A stretch of 64,000 nt of DNA from CAYFZO01 sp964347615. Its GTDB lineage: Bacteria; Pseudomonadota; Gammaproteobacteria; Poriferisulfidales; Oxydemutatoraceae. Position numbers and translations under genes: made by a program. The stretch covers positions 1-64,000 of the forward strand of contig CAYFZO010000010.1 in NCBI GenBank assembly GCA_964347615.1. The letters run 5' to 3'. A model generated the notes under the pieces. That model did no database searches. It saw only the letters and a list, made by a program, of their open reading frames with translations, and had not been told where the DNA came from. Below, piece after piece: positions 1 through 8,652 of this stretch. Numbering within the stretch: the first letter of the stretch is position 1; each line of letters starts with the position of its first letter.

Positions 1-984
1 AGAAACAAGCTAAGCACCTTGCCGGCGACTGTATTTTCAGGTCTCGGCAACTTGCGGGAGTTGTACCTTTGGGGCAATCAACTGAGTGCCTTGCCGATGG
101 ATGTATTTTCAGGTCTCGGCAACTTGCGGGTGTTGGACCTCGAGGGCAATCAACTGACCATCTTGCCGATGGATGTATTTTCAGGTCTCGGCAACTTGCA
201 GGAGTTGGATCTATCCGCCAACCCCGGTGAGCCTTTCGTTTTCGTTCGCCCGCGACTTGAGCCGACGGGCACGTCGCCCGGGCGCGGCGTCGTCGAGGTC
301 AAACTGGTCGTGGATGAACCGTTGCCGACGATGATGACCGCGGACTTATCAGCCGAAGGCGGCGTGCCGTCAGACTCGCAAGCAGTCATTCCCGAAGGGA
401 GTACTGAAAGCGCCATTTTCACCGTGACCCAAGATGCGGGTGCGCCGATGACGTTAAGGGCGTCCACAGGTACGTTGACCGATTATTCCGGCGTCGAGAC
501 CGCGCCGAGCGAACTGGTTTTGGATTTGCTCGGTCCGTCGGTGTCGGACGTCGCGATTGTTTCGACACCGGCTTTCCGCGATGCGTATCAGGCGTCTTCA
601 GGTGAAGTCATCCGCGTCGCGGTCGGTTTCGACGAGGCGGTCGAGGTGTCGACTCCCACCGCCGGGCCGTCGTTGACGCTCACGATCGGAGAGACGACGC
701 GAGCAGCGACTTACGACCCGAGTTCAAGCGAAGCTTTGACGCTGGTATTTGCCTACACACTTCAGGCCGGCGACGCCGACGCTGATGGCATCAGTATCGA
801 GGAGGACGCGCTGGTGCTTGCGGGTGCAGGGATAACCGACGTTTCGGCACGCAAGAACCCGATAGAGGATACCAGTCTGGGGGATCATGCAATCATAAAC
901 GCCGGTCGTCATCGAGTCATCGAGCGCACGCTCGAGGGAATCAGATTACGCATCCGGGTGTTCCTCGAAGGCGCGCTGGAGTAA
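1..984 (+). CDS. Leucine-rich-repeat surface protein with SwmB-like domain (5' partial)
   Basis: The reading frame is open from base 1, so the N-terminus lies outside the window; it stops with TAA at 982-984. The visible part has three 24-residue leucine-rich repeats of the form LPxxVFSGLGNLxxLxLxxN, followed by a spacer and, from about residue 180, a domain beginning VSDVAIVSTPAFRDAY and containing LTLTIGETTRAATYD and LQAGDADADGISI. That second part resembles the SwmB-like/cadherin-like repeat common in secreted adhesins of marine and symbiotic bacteria. The likely role is extracellular protein-protein or host-surface binding, inferred from domains only. Signal peptide and total repeat number cannot be judged. 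The protein ends soon after the SwmB-like domain without a visible membrane anchor or LPXTG-type signal. Confidence 0.8.
   Translation, partial: RNKLSTLPATVFSGLGNLRELYLWGNQLSALPMDVFSGLGNLRVLDLEGNQLTILPMDVFSGLGNLQELDLSANPGEPFVFVRPRLEPTGTSPGRGVVEVKLVVDEPLPTMMTADLSAEGGVPSDSQAVIPEGSTESAIFTVTQDAGAPMTLRASTGTLTDYSGVETAPSELVLDLLGPSVSDVAIVSTPAFRDAYQASSGEVIRVAVGFDEAVEVSTPTAGPSLTLTIGETTRAATYDPSSSEALTLVFAYTLQAGDADADGISIEEDALVLAGAGITDVSARKNPIEDTSLGDHAIINAGRHRVIERTLEGIRLRIRVFLEGALE
19..208 (+). repeat. 72-bp coding repeats encoding LRR units
   Basis: The segment beginning TTGCCG recurs at 19, 91 and 163, a 72-bp period (24 codons). The central part (tgtattttcaggtctcggc) is unchanged between copies while the variable leucine-rich-repeat positions differ. 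The array probably continues upstream of the window. High nucleotide identity points to recent expansion. Confidence 0.85.
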
Positions 985-1017
985 GTTTTCCGCGCCGGCG
1001 GCTTGGCTCGCGCGCTT

Positions 1018-2151
1018 TCAGGCGCCGAGCAGTTTCTCGATGATCCGGCGGTGGATTTGCGTCAGGATTTCCAGCTCTTCCGTTTTCACGTGCTCGTCGA
1101 TTTGATGGATGCTTCTGTTCGTCGGCCCGATTTCGACGACCTCGGCGCCGGTTGGTGCGATAAACCGCCCGTCGGAAGTGCCGCCACCGGTCGAGCAGGT
1201 CGGCATCCGTCCGGTTACATCGGCTGCCGCCCGGCGCACGGTTTCGACGAGCAGTGAGTCGGCGGGCGTCAGGAACGGTTTCCCGGACAAATGCCATTCG
1301 ATCTCGTAATCAAGGTTCGCCGCTTTCATGATCTCTTCGGTCCGTGCGCGCAGCGCGTCCTCCCCGGTTTCGGACGAGAAGCGGAAATTGAAGTCGGCTT
1401 CGAGCGTTGCCGGCGTGACGTTGTCGGCACCCCCATCCGCGTCGATCCGCGTGAATTGAAGCGTGGTCGGGGGAAAGTCGGCGTTGCCTTCGTCCCAGAC
1501 TTCGCTGCACAGCGCCGACAACGCCGGCGCGAAAGCGTGAACCGGGTTCAGCGCGTTCTGCGGGTAGGCGACGTGGCCCTGCCGTCCTTTGACCTTGAGC
1601 TTGCCGCTCAGCGAGCCGCGGCGTCCGTGCTTGACCACGTCGCCCGCGGTGTTTTCCGAAGACGGCTCGCCGACGACGCACCAATCCATCGTCTCTCCAC
1701 GTGCGCTGAGCCGTTCGACCACGTGGCGGGTGCCGTTGTGCGCGGGCCCCTCTTCGTCGCTGGTGATCAGCAGCGCGAGCGAGCCTTTGTGTTCAGGATG
1801 CGCCTCGACGAAGCGTCGGCAAGCGATGGTCATCGCGGCAACCCCGCCTTTCATGTCGGCGGCGCCGCGCCCGTAAAGCAAGCCGTCTTTCTCGGTCGGC
1901 GTGAACGGAGGGTGCCGCCACGCCGCCTCGTCGCCGGGCGGGACCACGTCGGTGTGCCCCGCGAACACGAGCAACGGTGCAGCGTCGCCGTGGCGCAGCC
2001 ACAGGTTGGACGTGTCTTCCCGGTCGAGACGTTCGGCGACGAAGCCCAGGGGCGTCAGCTGTTCGGCAATCAACGTTTGGCACCCCGCGTCGTCGGGTGT
2101 CACCGAACGACGTTCGATCAGGGCTTTGGCCAGTTTCAGCGTGTCGCTCAT
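1018..2151 (-). CDS. dapE: Succinyl-diaminopimelate desuccinylase
   Basis: DapE hydrolyses N-succinyl-LL-2,6-diaminopimelate to LL-diaminopimelate and succinate in the succinylase branch of lysine and meso-DAP synthesis; it is a cytoplasmic M20-family dizinc enzyme. Visible M20 signatures are VFAGHTDVVPPGD (first zinc histidine), GRGAADMKGGVAAM (bridging aspartate), SDEEGPAHNGT (catalytic and ligand glutamates) and a C-terminal STGGGTSDGRF. At 377 residues from MSDTLKLAK it matches the usual length of about 375. An in-frame start six codons upstream exists (2169) but is outside family homology. It lies 53 bp downstream of dapD and reads with dapD and dapC on the minus strand, so three consecutive pathway steps are clustered. 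Confidence 0.95.
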   Translation of the reverse strand: MSDTLKLAKALIERRSVTPDDAGCQTLIAEQLTPLGFVAERLDREDTSNLWLRHGDAAPLLVFAGHTDVVPPGDEAAWRHPPFTPTEKDGLLYGRGAADMKGGVAAMTIACRRFVEAHPEHKGSLALLITSDEEGPAHNGTRHVVERLSARGETMDWCVVGEPSSENTAGDVVKHGRRGSLSGKLKVKGRQGHVAYPQNALNPVHAFAPALSALCSEVWDEGNADFPPTTLQFTRIDADGGADNVTPATLEADFNFRFSSETGEDALRARTEEIMKAANLDYEIEWHLSGKPFLTPADSLLVETVRRAAADVTGRMPTCSTGGGTSDGRFIAPTGAEVVEIGPTNRSIHQIDEHVKTEELEILTQIHRRIIEKLLGA

Positions 2152-2204
2152 TCGCTCGGGCGCTTCCACGGCGGCTTGGAGTCAAGGCGGCGTGCCGCCG
2201 CACC

Positions 2205-3032
2205 CTACCGCGCGTTCTGTCTCAGCAGTTCGTTGATGCCGACTTTGGCGCGGGTTTTCTCGTCGACCTGCTTGACGATGACCGCGCAGTAGAGACTGTA
2301 TGCACCGTCTTTCGACGGCAGGCTGCCGGGCACGACGACCGAGCCCGCGGGAACGCGGCCGTAGATGATCTCACCGCTCTCGCGATTGTAGATGCGGGTG
2401 CTTTGTCCGATGTAGACGCCCATCGAAATTACCGCGCCCCGTTCGACGATGACTCCTTCGACGATTTCCGAACGCGCGCCGATGAAGCAGTCGTCCTCGA
2501 TGATGGTGGGCGCGGCCTGCAACGGTTCGAGCACGCCGCCGATGCCGACTCCGCCGGACAGGTGCACGTTCTTGCCGATTTGCGCGCACGAGCCGACGGT
2601 CGCCCAAGTGTCCACCATCGTGCCCGCGTCCACGTAAGCGCCGACGTTGACGTAGCACGGCATCATCACCACGTCGGGCGCTTGGTACGACCCCCGGCGG
2701 GCAATCGCCGCCGGCACGACCCTGACGCCGCTTGCGGCGAAGGCTTCGGCTTCGAGGTTCGCGTATTTGAGCCCGACCTTGTCGTAGAAGCGGGTGTAGC
2801 CGGCGTCGATGACCCGGTTGTGATTGAGCCTGAACGACAGCAGCACCGCCTGCTTGAGCCATTGGTTCACGCGCCACCCGCCGTCGGTTCTTTCGGCGAC
2901 GCGCCATTCGCCCTTGTCCAAGCCGTCAAGACAGCGTTCGACCGCTTGCTTGACTTCGGGCGGGGCGGACGCGGGCGACAAGGTTTCGCGTCGTTCAAAC
3001 GCCCGTTCTATGGTTTGGATCAGATCCTGCAT
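2205..3032 (-). CDS. dapD: Tetrahydrodipicolinate N-succinyltransferase
   Basis: DapD transfers succinyl from succinyl-CoA to tetrahydrodipicolinate, the first step of the succinylase lysine/DAP branch. The 275-residue protein has the expected helical N-terminal domain followed by hexapeptide repeats forming a left-handed beta helix (for example VGSCAQIGKNVHLSGGVGI), then a short C-terminal segment containing the family's characteristic SLPSKDG. Length is one residue more than the E. coli enzyme. The start MQDLIQTIERAFERR fits the conserved N-terminus. It sits between dapC (27 bp upstream) and dapE (53 bp downstream) on the same strand. Confidence 0.96.
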   Translation of the reverse strand: MQDLIQTIERAFERRETLSPASAPPEVKQAVERCLDGLDKGEWRVAERTDGGWRVNQWLKQAVLLSFRLNHNRVIDAGYTRFYDKVGLKYANLEAEAFAASGVRVVPAAIARRGSYQAPDVVMMPCYVNVGAYVDAGTMVDTWATVGSCAQIGKNVHLSGGVGIGGVLEPLQAAPTIIEDDCFIGARSEIVEGVIVERGAVISMGVYIGQSTRIYNRESGEIIYGRVPAGSVVVPGSLPSKDGAYSLYCAVIVKQVDEKTRAKVGINELLRQNAR

Positions 3033-3059
3033 GTTCCTTCGGGTTGGTTCGGGCTTGCC

Positions 3060-4259
3060 TCAAGCCGGGTTCTTCTCCAGGAAATCGCGCAGCCGCCCGG
3101 CTGCTTCCTCGCAGACCGCGGGCGCTGCGACCAGCGCGATGCGCACCCGGCCTTTGCCCGGATTGACGCCGCCGGCTTCTCTCGCGAGGTAGGCGCCCGG
3201 CAACGTCGTGACGTTCTTTTGCTCGTAGAGCGCGCGCACGAACCTCTCGTCGTCGCCGCCGACGTTCGGCCACAGGTAAAACCCGGCGGCGGGCGTTCGC
3301 AACGCTAGTTTATCACCGACAATCTCGATGAAGCGCGTGAACTTCGTCCGGTACAGCCGCCGGTTTTCGACCACGTGCCGCTCGTCGCGCCACGCGACGG
3401 CGCTGGCGCGTTGCAGCGGCGGCGGCATCGAGCAGCCGTGGTAGGTGCGGAAGCGCAGGAATTCGGCGATCAGCTTCTCGTCGCCCGCGACGAAGCCCGA
3501 GCGCAGGCCGGGCAGGTTGGAACGTTTCGACAGGCTGTAGAAAGCGAGGCAGCGCGCGTGTCCGGCGTTGCCTAGCGCTTGCGAGGCCGCGAGCAGTCCT
3601 TGCGGCGGCGCCGCCTCGTCGAAGTAGACGTCGCAGTAGCATTCGTCGGAGACCACGGTGAAGTCGAAGCGGTGTGCACGCTCGATCAGCGCCTGCAACG
3701 TCGCTTGCGGCAGCACCGCGCCGCTCGGATTGTCCGGGGTGCAGACGTAGACCAGACGGCAGCGTCTCCAGACCGCGTCCGCCACCGCGTCGAACTCGGG
3801 CAGGAAGCCGCGTTCCTCGGTGCAGTTGACGTAGTGCGGTTCGGCACCCGCGAGCAACGCCGCGCCTTCGTAAATCTGATAGAGGGGGTTAGGCATCACG
3901 ACAACCGGGTTGTCGGCACGGTCCATCAGGCATTGCGCAATCGAGAACAATCCTTCGCGCGTGCCGTTCAACGCGAGCACGTGGCGGGCGGGGTCAAGCG
4001 TCGTCGCCTCAAGGCCGAAGCGCCGGCACAACCACGCGAGACACGCTTCGCGCAACGTGTCTTCACCGCGTATCATCGGGTATCGGCCGAACCGTGCCGC
4101 GTCCTCGGCGATGCTTTGCAACGCCGCCTGAGGCGGCGGATGTTGCGGTTCGCCGACCGACAGGTTGATCGGCGGGAGCGCCGCGGGCGTCGCGTCGGCG
4201 AGCAGCGCGGTAAGCCGTTCGAAAGGATAGGCTTGCAGGCGCTCGAGCGCGGGGTTCAC
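3060..4259 (-). CDS. dapC: Succinyldiaminopimelate transaminase
   Basis: This is a fold-type I PLP aminotransferase of the DapC type, converting N-succinyl-2-amino-6-ketopimelate to N-succinyl-LL-DAP with glutamate. The PLP-lysine motif is visible in SLSKRSNLPGLRSGF, with the cofactor-binding VCTPDNPSGAVL earlier. I place the start at a GTG at 4259-4257 (VNPALERLQAYPFERL becomes MNPALERL...), because it overlaps the map stop codon as GTGA and gives 399 residues, normal for the family; an in-frame upstream extension would run into map. The position next to dapD and dapE supports DapC rather than ArgD or another aminotransferase. Confidence 0.9.
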   Translation of the reverse strand: MNPALERLQAYPFERLTALLADATPAALPPINLSVGEPQHPPPQAALQSIAEDAARFGRYPMIRGEDTLREACLAWLCRRFGLEATTLDPARHVLALNGTREGLFSIAQCLMDRADNPVVVMPNPLYQIYEGAALLAGAEPHYVNCTEERGFLPEFDAVADAVWRRCRLVYVCTPDNPSGAVLPQATLQALIERAHRFDFTVVSDECYCDVYFDEAAPPQGLLAASQALGNAGHARCLAFYSLSKRSNLPGLRSGFVAGDEKLIAEFLRFRTYHGCSMPPPLQRASAVAWRDERHVVENRRLYRTKFTRFIEIVGDKLALRTPAAGFYLWPNVGGDDERFVRALYEQKNVTTLPGAYLAREAGGVNPGKGRVRIALVAAPAVCEEAAGRLRDFLEKNPA

Positions 4260-5041
4260 GGGGCGGGTTTCCACGTCGGGGATTCGTCGGAGCGCAGCGT
4301 CAGGATCTCGTGGCCGTCGGCGGTGACCAGTACGGTATGTTCCCATTGCGCCGACAACGAGTGGTCTTTGGTGACCACCGTCCAGCCGTCGGGCAGCAGC
4401 CTGACGTGGCGTTTTCCCGCGTTGACCATCGGCTCGACGGTGAACGTCATTCCCGGCTTCAACTCAAGGCCGGTGCCGGGGCGCCCGTAATGGAGCACCT
4501 GCGGGTCTTCGTGAAACTCGCGTCCGATGCCGTGTCCGCAATACTCCCGCACCACGCTGTAGCGGCGGCTTTCGACGAACGACTGGATCGTGTGACCGAG
4601 GTCGCCGAGGCGCACGCCGGGTCTGATCGTCTCGATACCTCGTCGCATCGCTTCGTACGTCGTCTCGATCAGGCGCGTCGCCTGCACTCCGGGTTTGCCG
4701 ATTGCGAACATGCGGCTGGTGTCGCCGTGGTAGCCGTCCTTGATGACGGTGACGTCGATGTTCAGCACGTCGCCGTTCTTGAGCCGGCGTTCGTTCGGGA
4801 TGCCGTGGCAGACCTGGTGATTCAGCGAAGTGCAGATTGATTTCGGAAAGCCGCGGTAGTTCTTCGGCGCCGCAACGCAGCCGAGCTCGACGGTGATGTA
4901 GTCTTCGCATATACGGTCGAGTTCCTCGGTCGAGACGCCCGCGCGGACGTGTTCGGCTATCATCTCAAGCACCTGCGCGGCGGCTTGTCCCGCGGCGTGC
5001 ATCTTCTCGATTTCCTCGGCGTTCTTGATCAGGGTGGTCAT
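4256..5041 (-). CDS. map: Type I methionine aminopeptidase
   Basis: Map removes the initiator methionine from nascent proteins. The 261-residue protein beginning MTTLIKNAEEIEKMHAAG has all expected dimetal ligands in context: aspartates in IDVTVIKDGYHGDTSRMF, the histidine in GHGIGREFHEDP, and glutamates in FTVEPMVNAG and QWEHTVLVT. The open frame extends about 100 codons further upstream, but that part is basic, low-complexity and lies in the divergent intergenic region, so I reject it. It is transcribed away from rpsB, the classic map/rpsB divergent pair, and overlaps dapC by 4 bp, so map-dapC-dapD-dapE probably form one operon. Confidence 0.96.
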   Translation of the reverse strand: MTTLIKNAEEIEKMHAAGQAAAQVLEMIAEHVRAGVSTEELDRICEDYITVELGCVAAPKNYRGFPKSICTSLNHQVCHGIPNERRLKNGDVLNIDVTVIKDGYHGDTSRMFAIGKPGVQATRLIETTYEAMRRGIETIRPGVRLGDLGHTIQSFVESRRYSVVREYCGHGIGREFHEDPQVLHYGRPGTGLELKPGMTFTVEPMVNAGKRHVRLLPDGWTVVTKDHSLSAQWEHTVLVTADGHEILTLRSDESPTWKPAP

Positions 5042-5195
5042 GGGTTTGGCGCGACCCGGTCGCGTGCCCGTCCGGCGCGGTCTGCGCCGAATCGGGACCG
5101 CGGGTCGAAAGCGCCGCGGCTTTTGTGCCCCTTGTTCGACGCTTGGCGCTCGCGTCAGTGTATCAGGGAGACGGTTGCCGCACCGCCCCGGCGGT

Positions 5196-5225
5196 TTGTG
5201 CCCGCGGCTGCGCTTGTGGTATAAG
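5196..5225 (+). promoter_or_regulatory. Extended -10 promoter candidate for rpsB
   Basis: The 333-bp map/rpsB intergenic region (5042-5374) contains TTGTGC (5196-5201), an 18-nt spacer and TATAAG (5220-5225) preceded by TGG, an extended -10 element. It would leave a leader of roughly 140 nt before rpsB, where S2 autoregulation is known in other bacteria; I see no convincing leader structure by eye. A Shine-Dalgarno GGGAGG lies at 5363-5368, seven bases before the rpsB ATG. The map promoter was not identified. Confidence 0.5.
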
Positions 5226-5374
5226 AACGCACCGTCGCGGCGCAGCCGGAGGCTTTCGCCGCGACGAGACCGACCGTGCATCGTCAACCATCCGTTGGGT
5301 CTTCCCTGATTAACGAGGGAGTTGCGGCTGGGGTGCACGAGAGTTCTAACCCAAACTTAAACGGGAGGTCCGCG

Positions 5375-6394
5375 ATGGCGGCGCTCAACATCCGCCGGCT
5401 GTTCGAAGCCGGCGCTCATTTCGGTCACCAAACGCGGTTTTGGAACCCCAAGATGGCTCCTTATATATACGGGGAGTGCAACAAAATTCACATCATCGAT
5501 TTGGACGTCGCCTTGCCGCTGCTCAAGGAGGCGCTCGATTACCTCGAATCCATGGGTGCGTCGGGCGGCAAGGTGCTTTTCGTCGGCACCAAGCGCGCGG
5601 CGCAGAAAGCGATAGAGAAACACGCTGAGCGTTGCGGTATGCCGTACGTCAGCCACCGCTGGCTCGGCGGCATGTTGACCAACTTCAAGACGGTCAGGTT
5701 GTCGGTCAAGCGTTACCTTGATCTTGAGGAACAACGTGAAAAGAACGACGGCGTGAAACTGAGCAAGAAGCAAGCGCTGCGCCGCGATCGTGAAATCGCC
5801 AAGATGGGCAGGAACTTCGACGGCATCAGGGACATGCGGCGTTTGCCCGACGCGTTGTTCGTGATCGACGTTCGCCACGAGAAGATCGCGGTCAGCGAGG
5901 CTTCGAAGCTTGGGATTCCGATTGTCGCGGTGGTGGACACGAACAATTTGTTTGAGAACGTCGACTACATGGTGCCGGGCAACGACGACGCGCTTCGCGC
6001 GGTTGAACTGTACGTCTCGGCGGCGGCCGACGCGGTGCTCAAGGGCGTCGAGAAAGGCAAGGAGATCGAGGAGCTGGCCGACGCCCAAGCCAAGGAAGCG
6101 GTCAAGGGCGTGATTACGGTCGGTTCCAAGGGTGCCGCCGCGGAGAAAGCCGGGCAGCCGGTCAGAGGCACGCTCAGGCAAACCGGCAAGAAAGACGAGG
6201 AACCGGGCAAGGCCAAGCCGAAAGTGAGGATGCGCGGCCTGAGCAGGAAAGCGAAAGGTGAACCCGACAAGGATACGAAAGGCCGGGACGATCAGGACGG
6301 CAAGGACGGCAAGGACGGCAAGGATGGCCAGGATGGCCAGGATGGCCAGGACGGCAAGACCCTCGGCAAAGGCGCCGACGACATCGCCGAGTGA
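5375..6394 (+). CDS. rpsB: 30S ribosomal protein S2 with long C-terminal tail
   Basis: S2 is a small-subunit protein needed for S1 binding. From MAALNIRRLFEAGAHFGHQ to about residue 230 the sequence is a normal S2, with NPKMAPYIYGECNKIHIIDL and the RLPDALFVIDVRHE motif. The 339-residue product is about 100 residues longer than E. coli S2. The extra C-terminus is highly charged (Lys, Asp, Gly, Glu) and ends in a Gly-Gln/Lys-Asp tripeptide array. The ATG at 5375 is chosen because it follows GGGAGG and matches the family N-terminus; the frame is open further upstream. tsf follows 13 bp downstream. The tail is probably disordered; whether it is retained on ribosomes is unknown. Confidence 0.95.
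   Translation: MAALNIRRLFEAGAHFGHQTRFWNPKMAPYIYGECNKIHIIDLDVALPLLKEALDYLESMGASGGKVLFVGTKRAAQKAIEKHAERCGMPYVSHRWLGGMLTNFKTVRLSVKRYLDLEEQREKNDGVKLSKKQALRRDREIAKMGRNFDGIRDMRRLPDALFVIDVRHEKIAVSEASKLGIPIVAVVDTNNLFENVDYMVPGNDDALRAVELYVSAAADAVLKGVEKGKEIEELADAQAKEAVKGVITVGSKGAAAEKAGQPVRGTLRQTGKKDEEPGKAKPKVRMRGLSRKAKGEPDKDTKGRDDQDGKDGKDGKDGQDGQDGQDGKTLGKGADDIAE
6295..6357 (+). repeat. 9-bp coding microsatellite in rpsB
   Basis: About seven copies of a 9-bp unit (gacggcaag or gatggccag) encode repeated Asp-Gly-Lys/Gln triplets near the end of S2. The period is a multiple of three, so copy-number change would lengthen or shorten the tail without breaking the frame. Confidence 0.8.
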
Positions 6395-6407
6395 GAGGGG
6401 AGGGGTC

Positions 6408-7289
6408 ATGGAAATAACCGCGGCGATGGTCAAGGAATTGCGCGAAAGAACCGGCGTCGGAATGATGGAGTGCAAACGCTTCCTCGTCGAAGCCGGCGGC
6501 GACGTCGAACGTGCGATCGAGGAGTTGCGCAAATCGGGCCGAGGCAGGGCCGACAAGAAAGCGGGCAGAATCGCCGCCGAAGGCGTCATCCGGGTCAAGA
6601 GCGACGGCAAGGGCGTTTTCGTTCTCGCCGAAGTCAACTGCGAAACCGACTTCGTCGCGCGCGACGAACAGTTTCTGTCTTTCGCTGAGACCGCGGTGCA
6701 GGCGATACTCGAGCAGGCCCCGGACGACGTCGCGGCGCTCGGTGCGCTGACCGCCGCGGGACGCAGCATCGAAGACGCGCGTCTTGATCTGGTCGGCAAG
6801 ATCGGGGAGAACGTTCAAGTGCGCCGCTTCGAGCGCGTGTCCCTGCGCGGCGACGTCTCGGCGGTGTATTTGCACGGCGACAGGATCGGCGTGCTTGTGG
6901 ACATGAGCGGCGGCGACGAGCCGCTGGCGCGCGACGTTGCGATGCACGTCGCCGCAAGCCGCCCGTTGTGCGTTTCCGACAAGGACGTCCCCGCCGACGT
7001 GCTCGACAAGGAAAAATCGGTGTTGCGGGCTCAGGCCGAAGCCAGCGGCAAACCGCCCGAGATCGTCGAGAAGATGGTGCAGGGCAGGTTGCGCAAGTTC
7101 TTATCCGAAGTGACCTTGCTGGGGCAGCCTTTCGTCAAGGATCCCGACCGGTCGGTCGCGGAGGTTCTCAAGCCTCACAACGCTTCGGTCAACGCGTTCC
7201 ACCGGTTCGAAGTCGGCGAGGGGGTCGAGAAGAAGCAGGAGAATTTCGCCGAAGAAGTCGAAGCGCAGGTCAAGGCCGCCGGCTCTTGA
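6408..7289 (+). CDS. tsf: Elongation factor Ts
   Basis: EF-Ts is the guanine nucleotide exchange factor for EF-Tu. The N-terminal UBA-like segment with KELRERTGVGMMECKRFL and the core motif NCETDFVARDEQF are diagnostic, and VTLLGQPFVKDPDRSVAE matches the C-terminal domain. The protein is 293 residues from MEITAAMVKEL, close to the E. coli 283. The start at 6408 follows a GGGGAGGGG Shine-Dalgarno-like tract. It lies 13 bp after rpsB, the usual partner, and 69 bp before pyrH. Confidence 0.97.
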   Translation: MEITAAMVKELRERTGVGMMECKRFLVEAGGDVERAIEELRKSGRGRADKKAGRIAAEGVIRVKSDGKGVFVLAEVNCETDFVARDEQFLSFAETAVQAILEQAPDDVAALGALTAAGRSIEDARLDLVGKIGENVQVRRFERVSLRGDVSAVYLHGDRIGVLVDMSGGDEPLARDVAMHVAASRPLCVSDKDVPADVLDKEKSVLRAQAEASGKPPEIVEKMVQGRLRKFLSEVTLLGQPFVKDPDRSVAEVLKPHNASVNAFHRFEVGEGVEKKQENFAEEVEAQVKAAGS

Positions 7290-7358
7290 GCGCGACCTTG
7301 CCGCTGCATTCCGCACCCCGCGCCGCTGCGGGACGTCGAGACTTGGGGGACGCGGCGA

Positions 7359-8078
7359 GTGCTTAAGAGGGTCTTGCTCAAACTCAGCGGGGAAGGGCTG
7401 ATCAGCAATTCCCGCGGCGGCGTCGAGACCACGGTGTTGCGTTGCGTCGCTTCGGAGATCGCCACGGTGAACGCGCTGGGGGTCGCCATTGCGGCGGTGG
7501 TCGGCGGCGGCAACCTGGTGCGCGGAAAAGTTCTCGAGGACGCCGGCGTGGACCGGGTCACCGGCGATCAGATGGGGATGCTGGCGACGATAATCAACGC
7601 TTTGGCCTTGCAAAGTGCTTTGGAGAAGATCGGAGTGAGCGTTCGCGTGATGTCGGCTTTGCAGGTCAACGACGTGTGCGAGAGTTACATTCGCCGCCGC
7701 GCGATGAGACACCTCGACAAGGGGCGCGTCGTGATCTTCGCCGCCGGCACAGGCAATCCCTTCTTCACCACCGACACCGCGGCCAGCTTGCGGGCGATCG
7801 AGATCGACGCCGACCTCATGCTCAAGGCGACCAAAGTGGACGGGGTGTACGACCGCGACCCCGTCAAATCATCCGACGCCAAGCTGTACCGACGTCTGTC
7901 GTACGATCGGATTCTCGACGAGCAGCTCGGCGTGATGGACGCGACCGCGGTCGTGATGTGTCGGGACAACAAGCTGCCGGTGCGGGTGTTCAACGTCCTC
8001 GAACCCGGCGGGTTTGAGAAAATCGCACGCGGCGAAGAAGTCGGAACCTTGGTAACGGAGATTGCCGACGATGATTGA
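7359..8078 (+). CDS. pyrH: Uridylate kinase
   Basis: PyrH phosphorylates UMP to UDP and is a hexameric amino-acid-kinase-fold enzyme. LKLSGEGL near the N-terminus, VVGGGNLVRGK, and TDTAASLRAIEIDADLMLKATKVDGVYD are classic UMP kinase motifs. The 239-residue length matches the family (E. coli 241). The start is a GTG at 7359 preceded by a GGGGGA tract. The end overlaps the start of frr by 8 bp, in the conserved tsf-pyrH-frr order. Confidence 0.96.
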   Translation: MLKRVLLKLSGEGLISNSRGGVETTVLRCVASEIATVNALGVAIAAVVGGGNLVRGKVLEDAGVDRVTGDQMGMLATIINALALQSALEKIGVSVRVMSALQVNDVCESYIRRRAMRHLDKGRVVIFAAGTGNPFFTTDTAASLRAIEIDADLMLKATKVDGVYDRDPVKSSDAKLYRRLSYDRILDEQLGVMDATAVVMCRDNKLPVRVFNVLEPGGFEKIARGEEVGTLVTEIADDD

Positions 8079-8628
8079 GGGGATGGAAAAGCAAGCGGCG
8101 GACAAGATGCAGAAGAGCATCGTGGCCTTGAAGGCCGAGCTGGCGAAAATCAGGACCGGCAGGGCGCATCCGAGCCTGCTCGATCACGTGACGGTCGAGG
8201 CCTACGGCGCCAAACTGCCGCTGGCGCAGGTGTCGAGCGTCACCGTCGAGGACGCCGTGACGCTGACGCTCAACGTGTGGGAAAAGCAGAACGTCGAACC
8301 CGTCGAGAAAGCGATTGCCGGGGCCGGTCTGGGGCTCAATCCGGCAGTCAGCGGTACGCTGGTGCGGGTGCCGGTGCCGCCGTTGACCGAGGAACGGCGC
8401 AAGGATTTGGTCAAGGTGGTGCGCCGGCACGGCGAGACCGCCAGGGTTTCGATCCGGAACGTCCGCAGGGACGCCAACCAACGGGCCAAAGACGCGTTGA
8501 AAGCGAAAGAGATATCACAGGATCAGGAAAAAGCCTGCGAGAAAGCGGTGCAGAAGTTGACCGACCGTTACATCGCCGAAGTTGATGCGGTTCTCTCCGC
8601 CAAAGAAAAAGACCTCATGGCCGTTTAG
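8071..8628 (+). CDS. frr: Ribosome recycling factor
   Basis: RRF acts with EF-G to split post-termination ribosomes. The start MIEGMEKQAADKMQKS at 8071 gives 185 residues, exactly the E. coli length, and the conserved KIRTGRAHPSLLDHV and RRHGETARVSIRNVRRDAN motifs are present. A further in-frame start three codons upstream is less likely. The gene overlaps pyrH by 8 bp, suggesting translational coupling. Confidence 0.96.
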   Translation: MIEGMEKQAADKMQKSIVALKAELAKIRTGRAHPSLLDHVTVEAYGAKLPLAQVSSVTVEDAVTLTLNVWEKQNVEPVEKAIAGAGLGLNPAVSGTLVRVPVPPLTEERRKDLVKVVRRHGETARVSIRNVRRDANQRAKDALKAKEISQDQEKACEKAVQKLTDRYIAEVDAVLSAKEKDLMAV

Positions 8629-8652
8629 CCCTGAGGGGTTCTCTATCCGCGC

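Noticed and set aside
5042..5338. Long N-terminal extension of methionine aminopeptidase
   Set aside because: The extra 99 residues are basic and unlike the family; the divergent promoter region of rpsB lies there.
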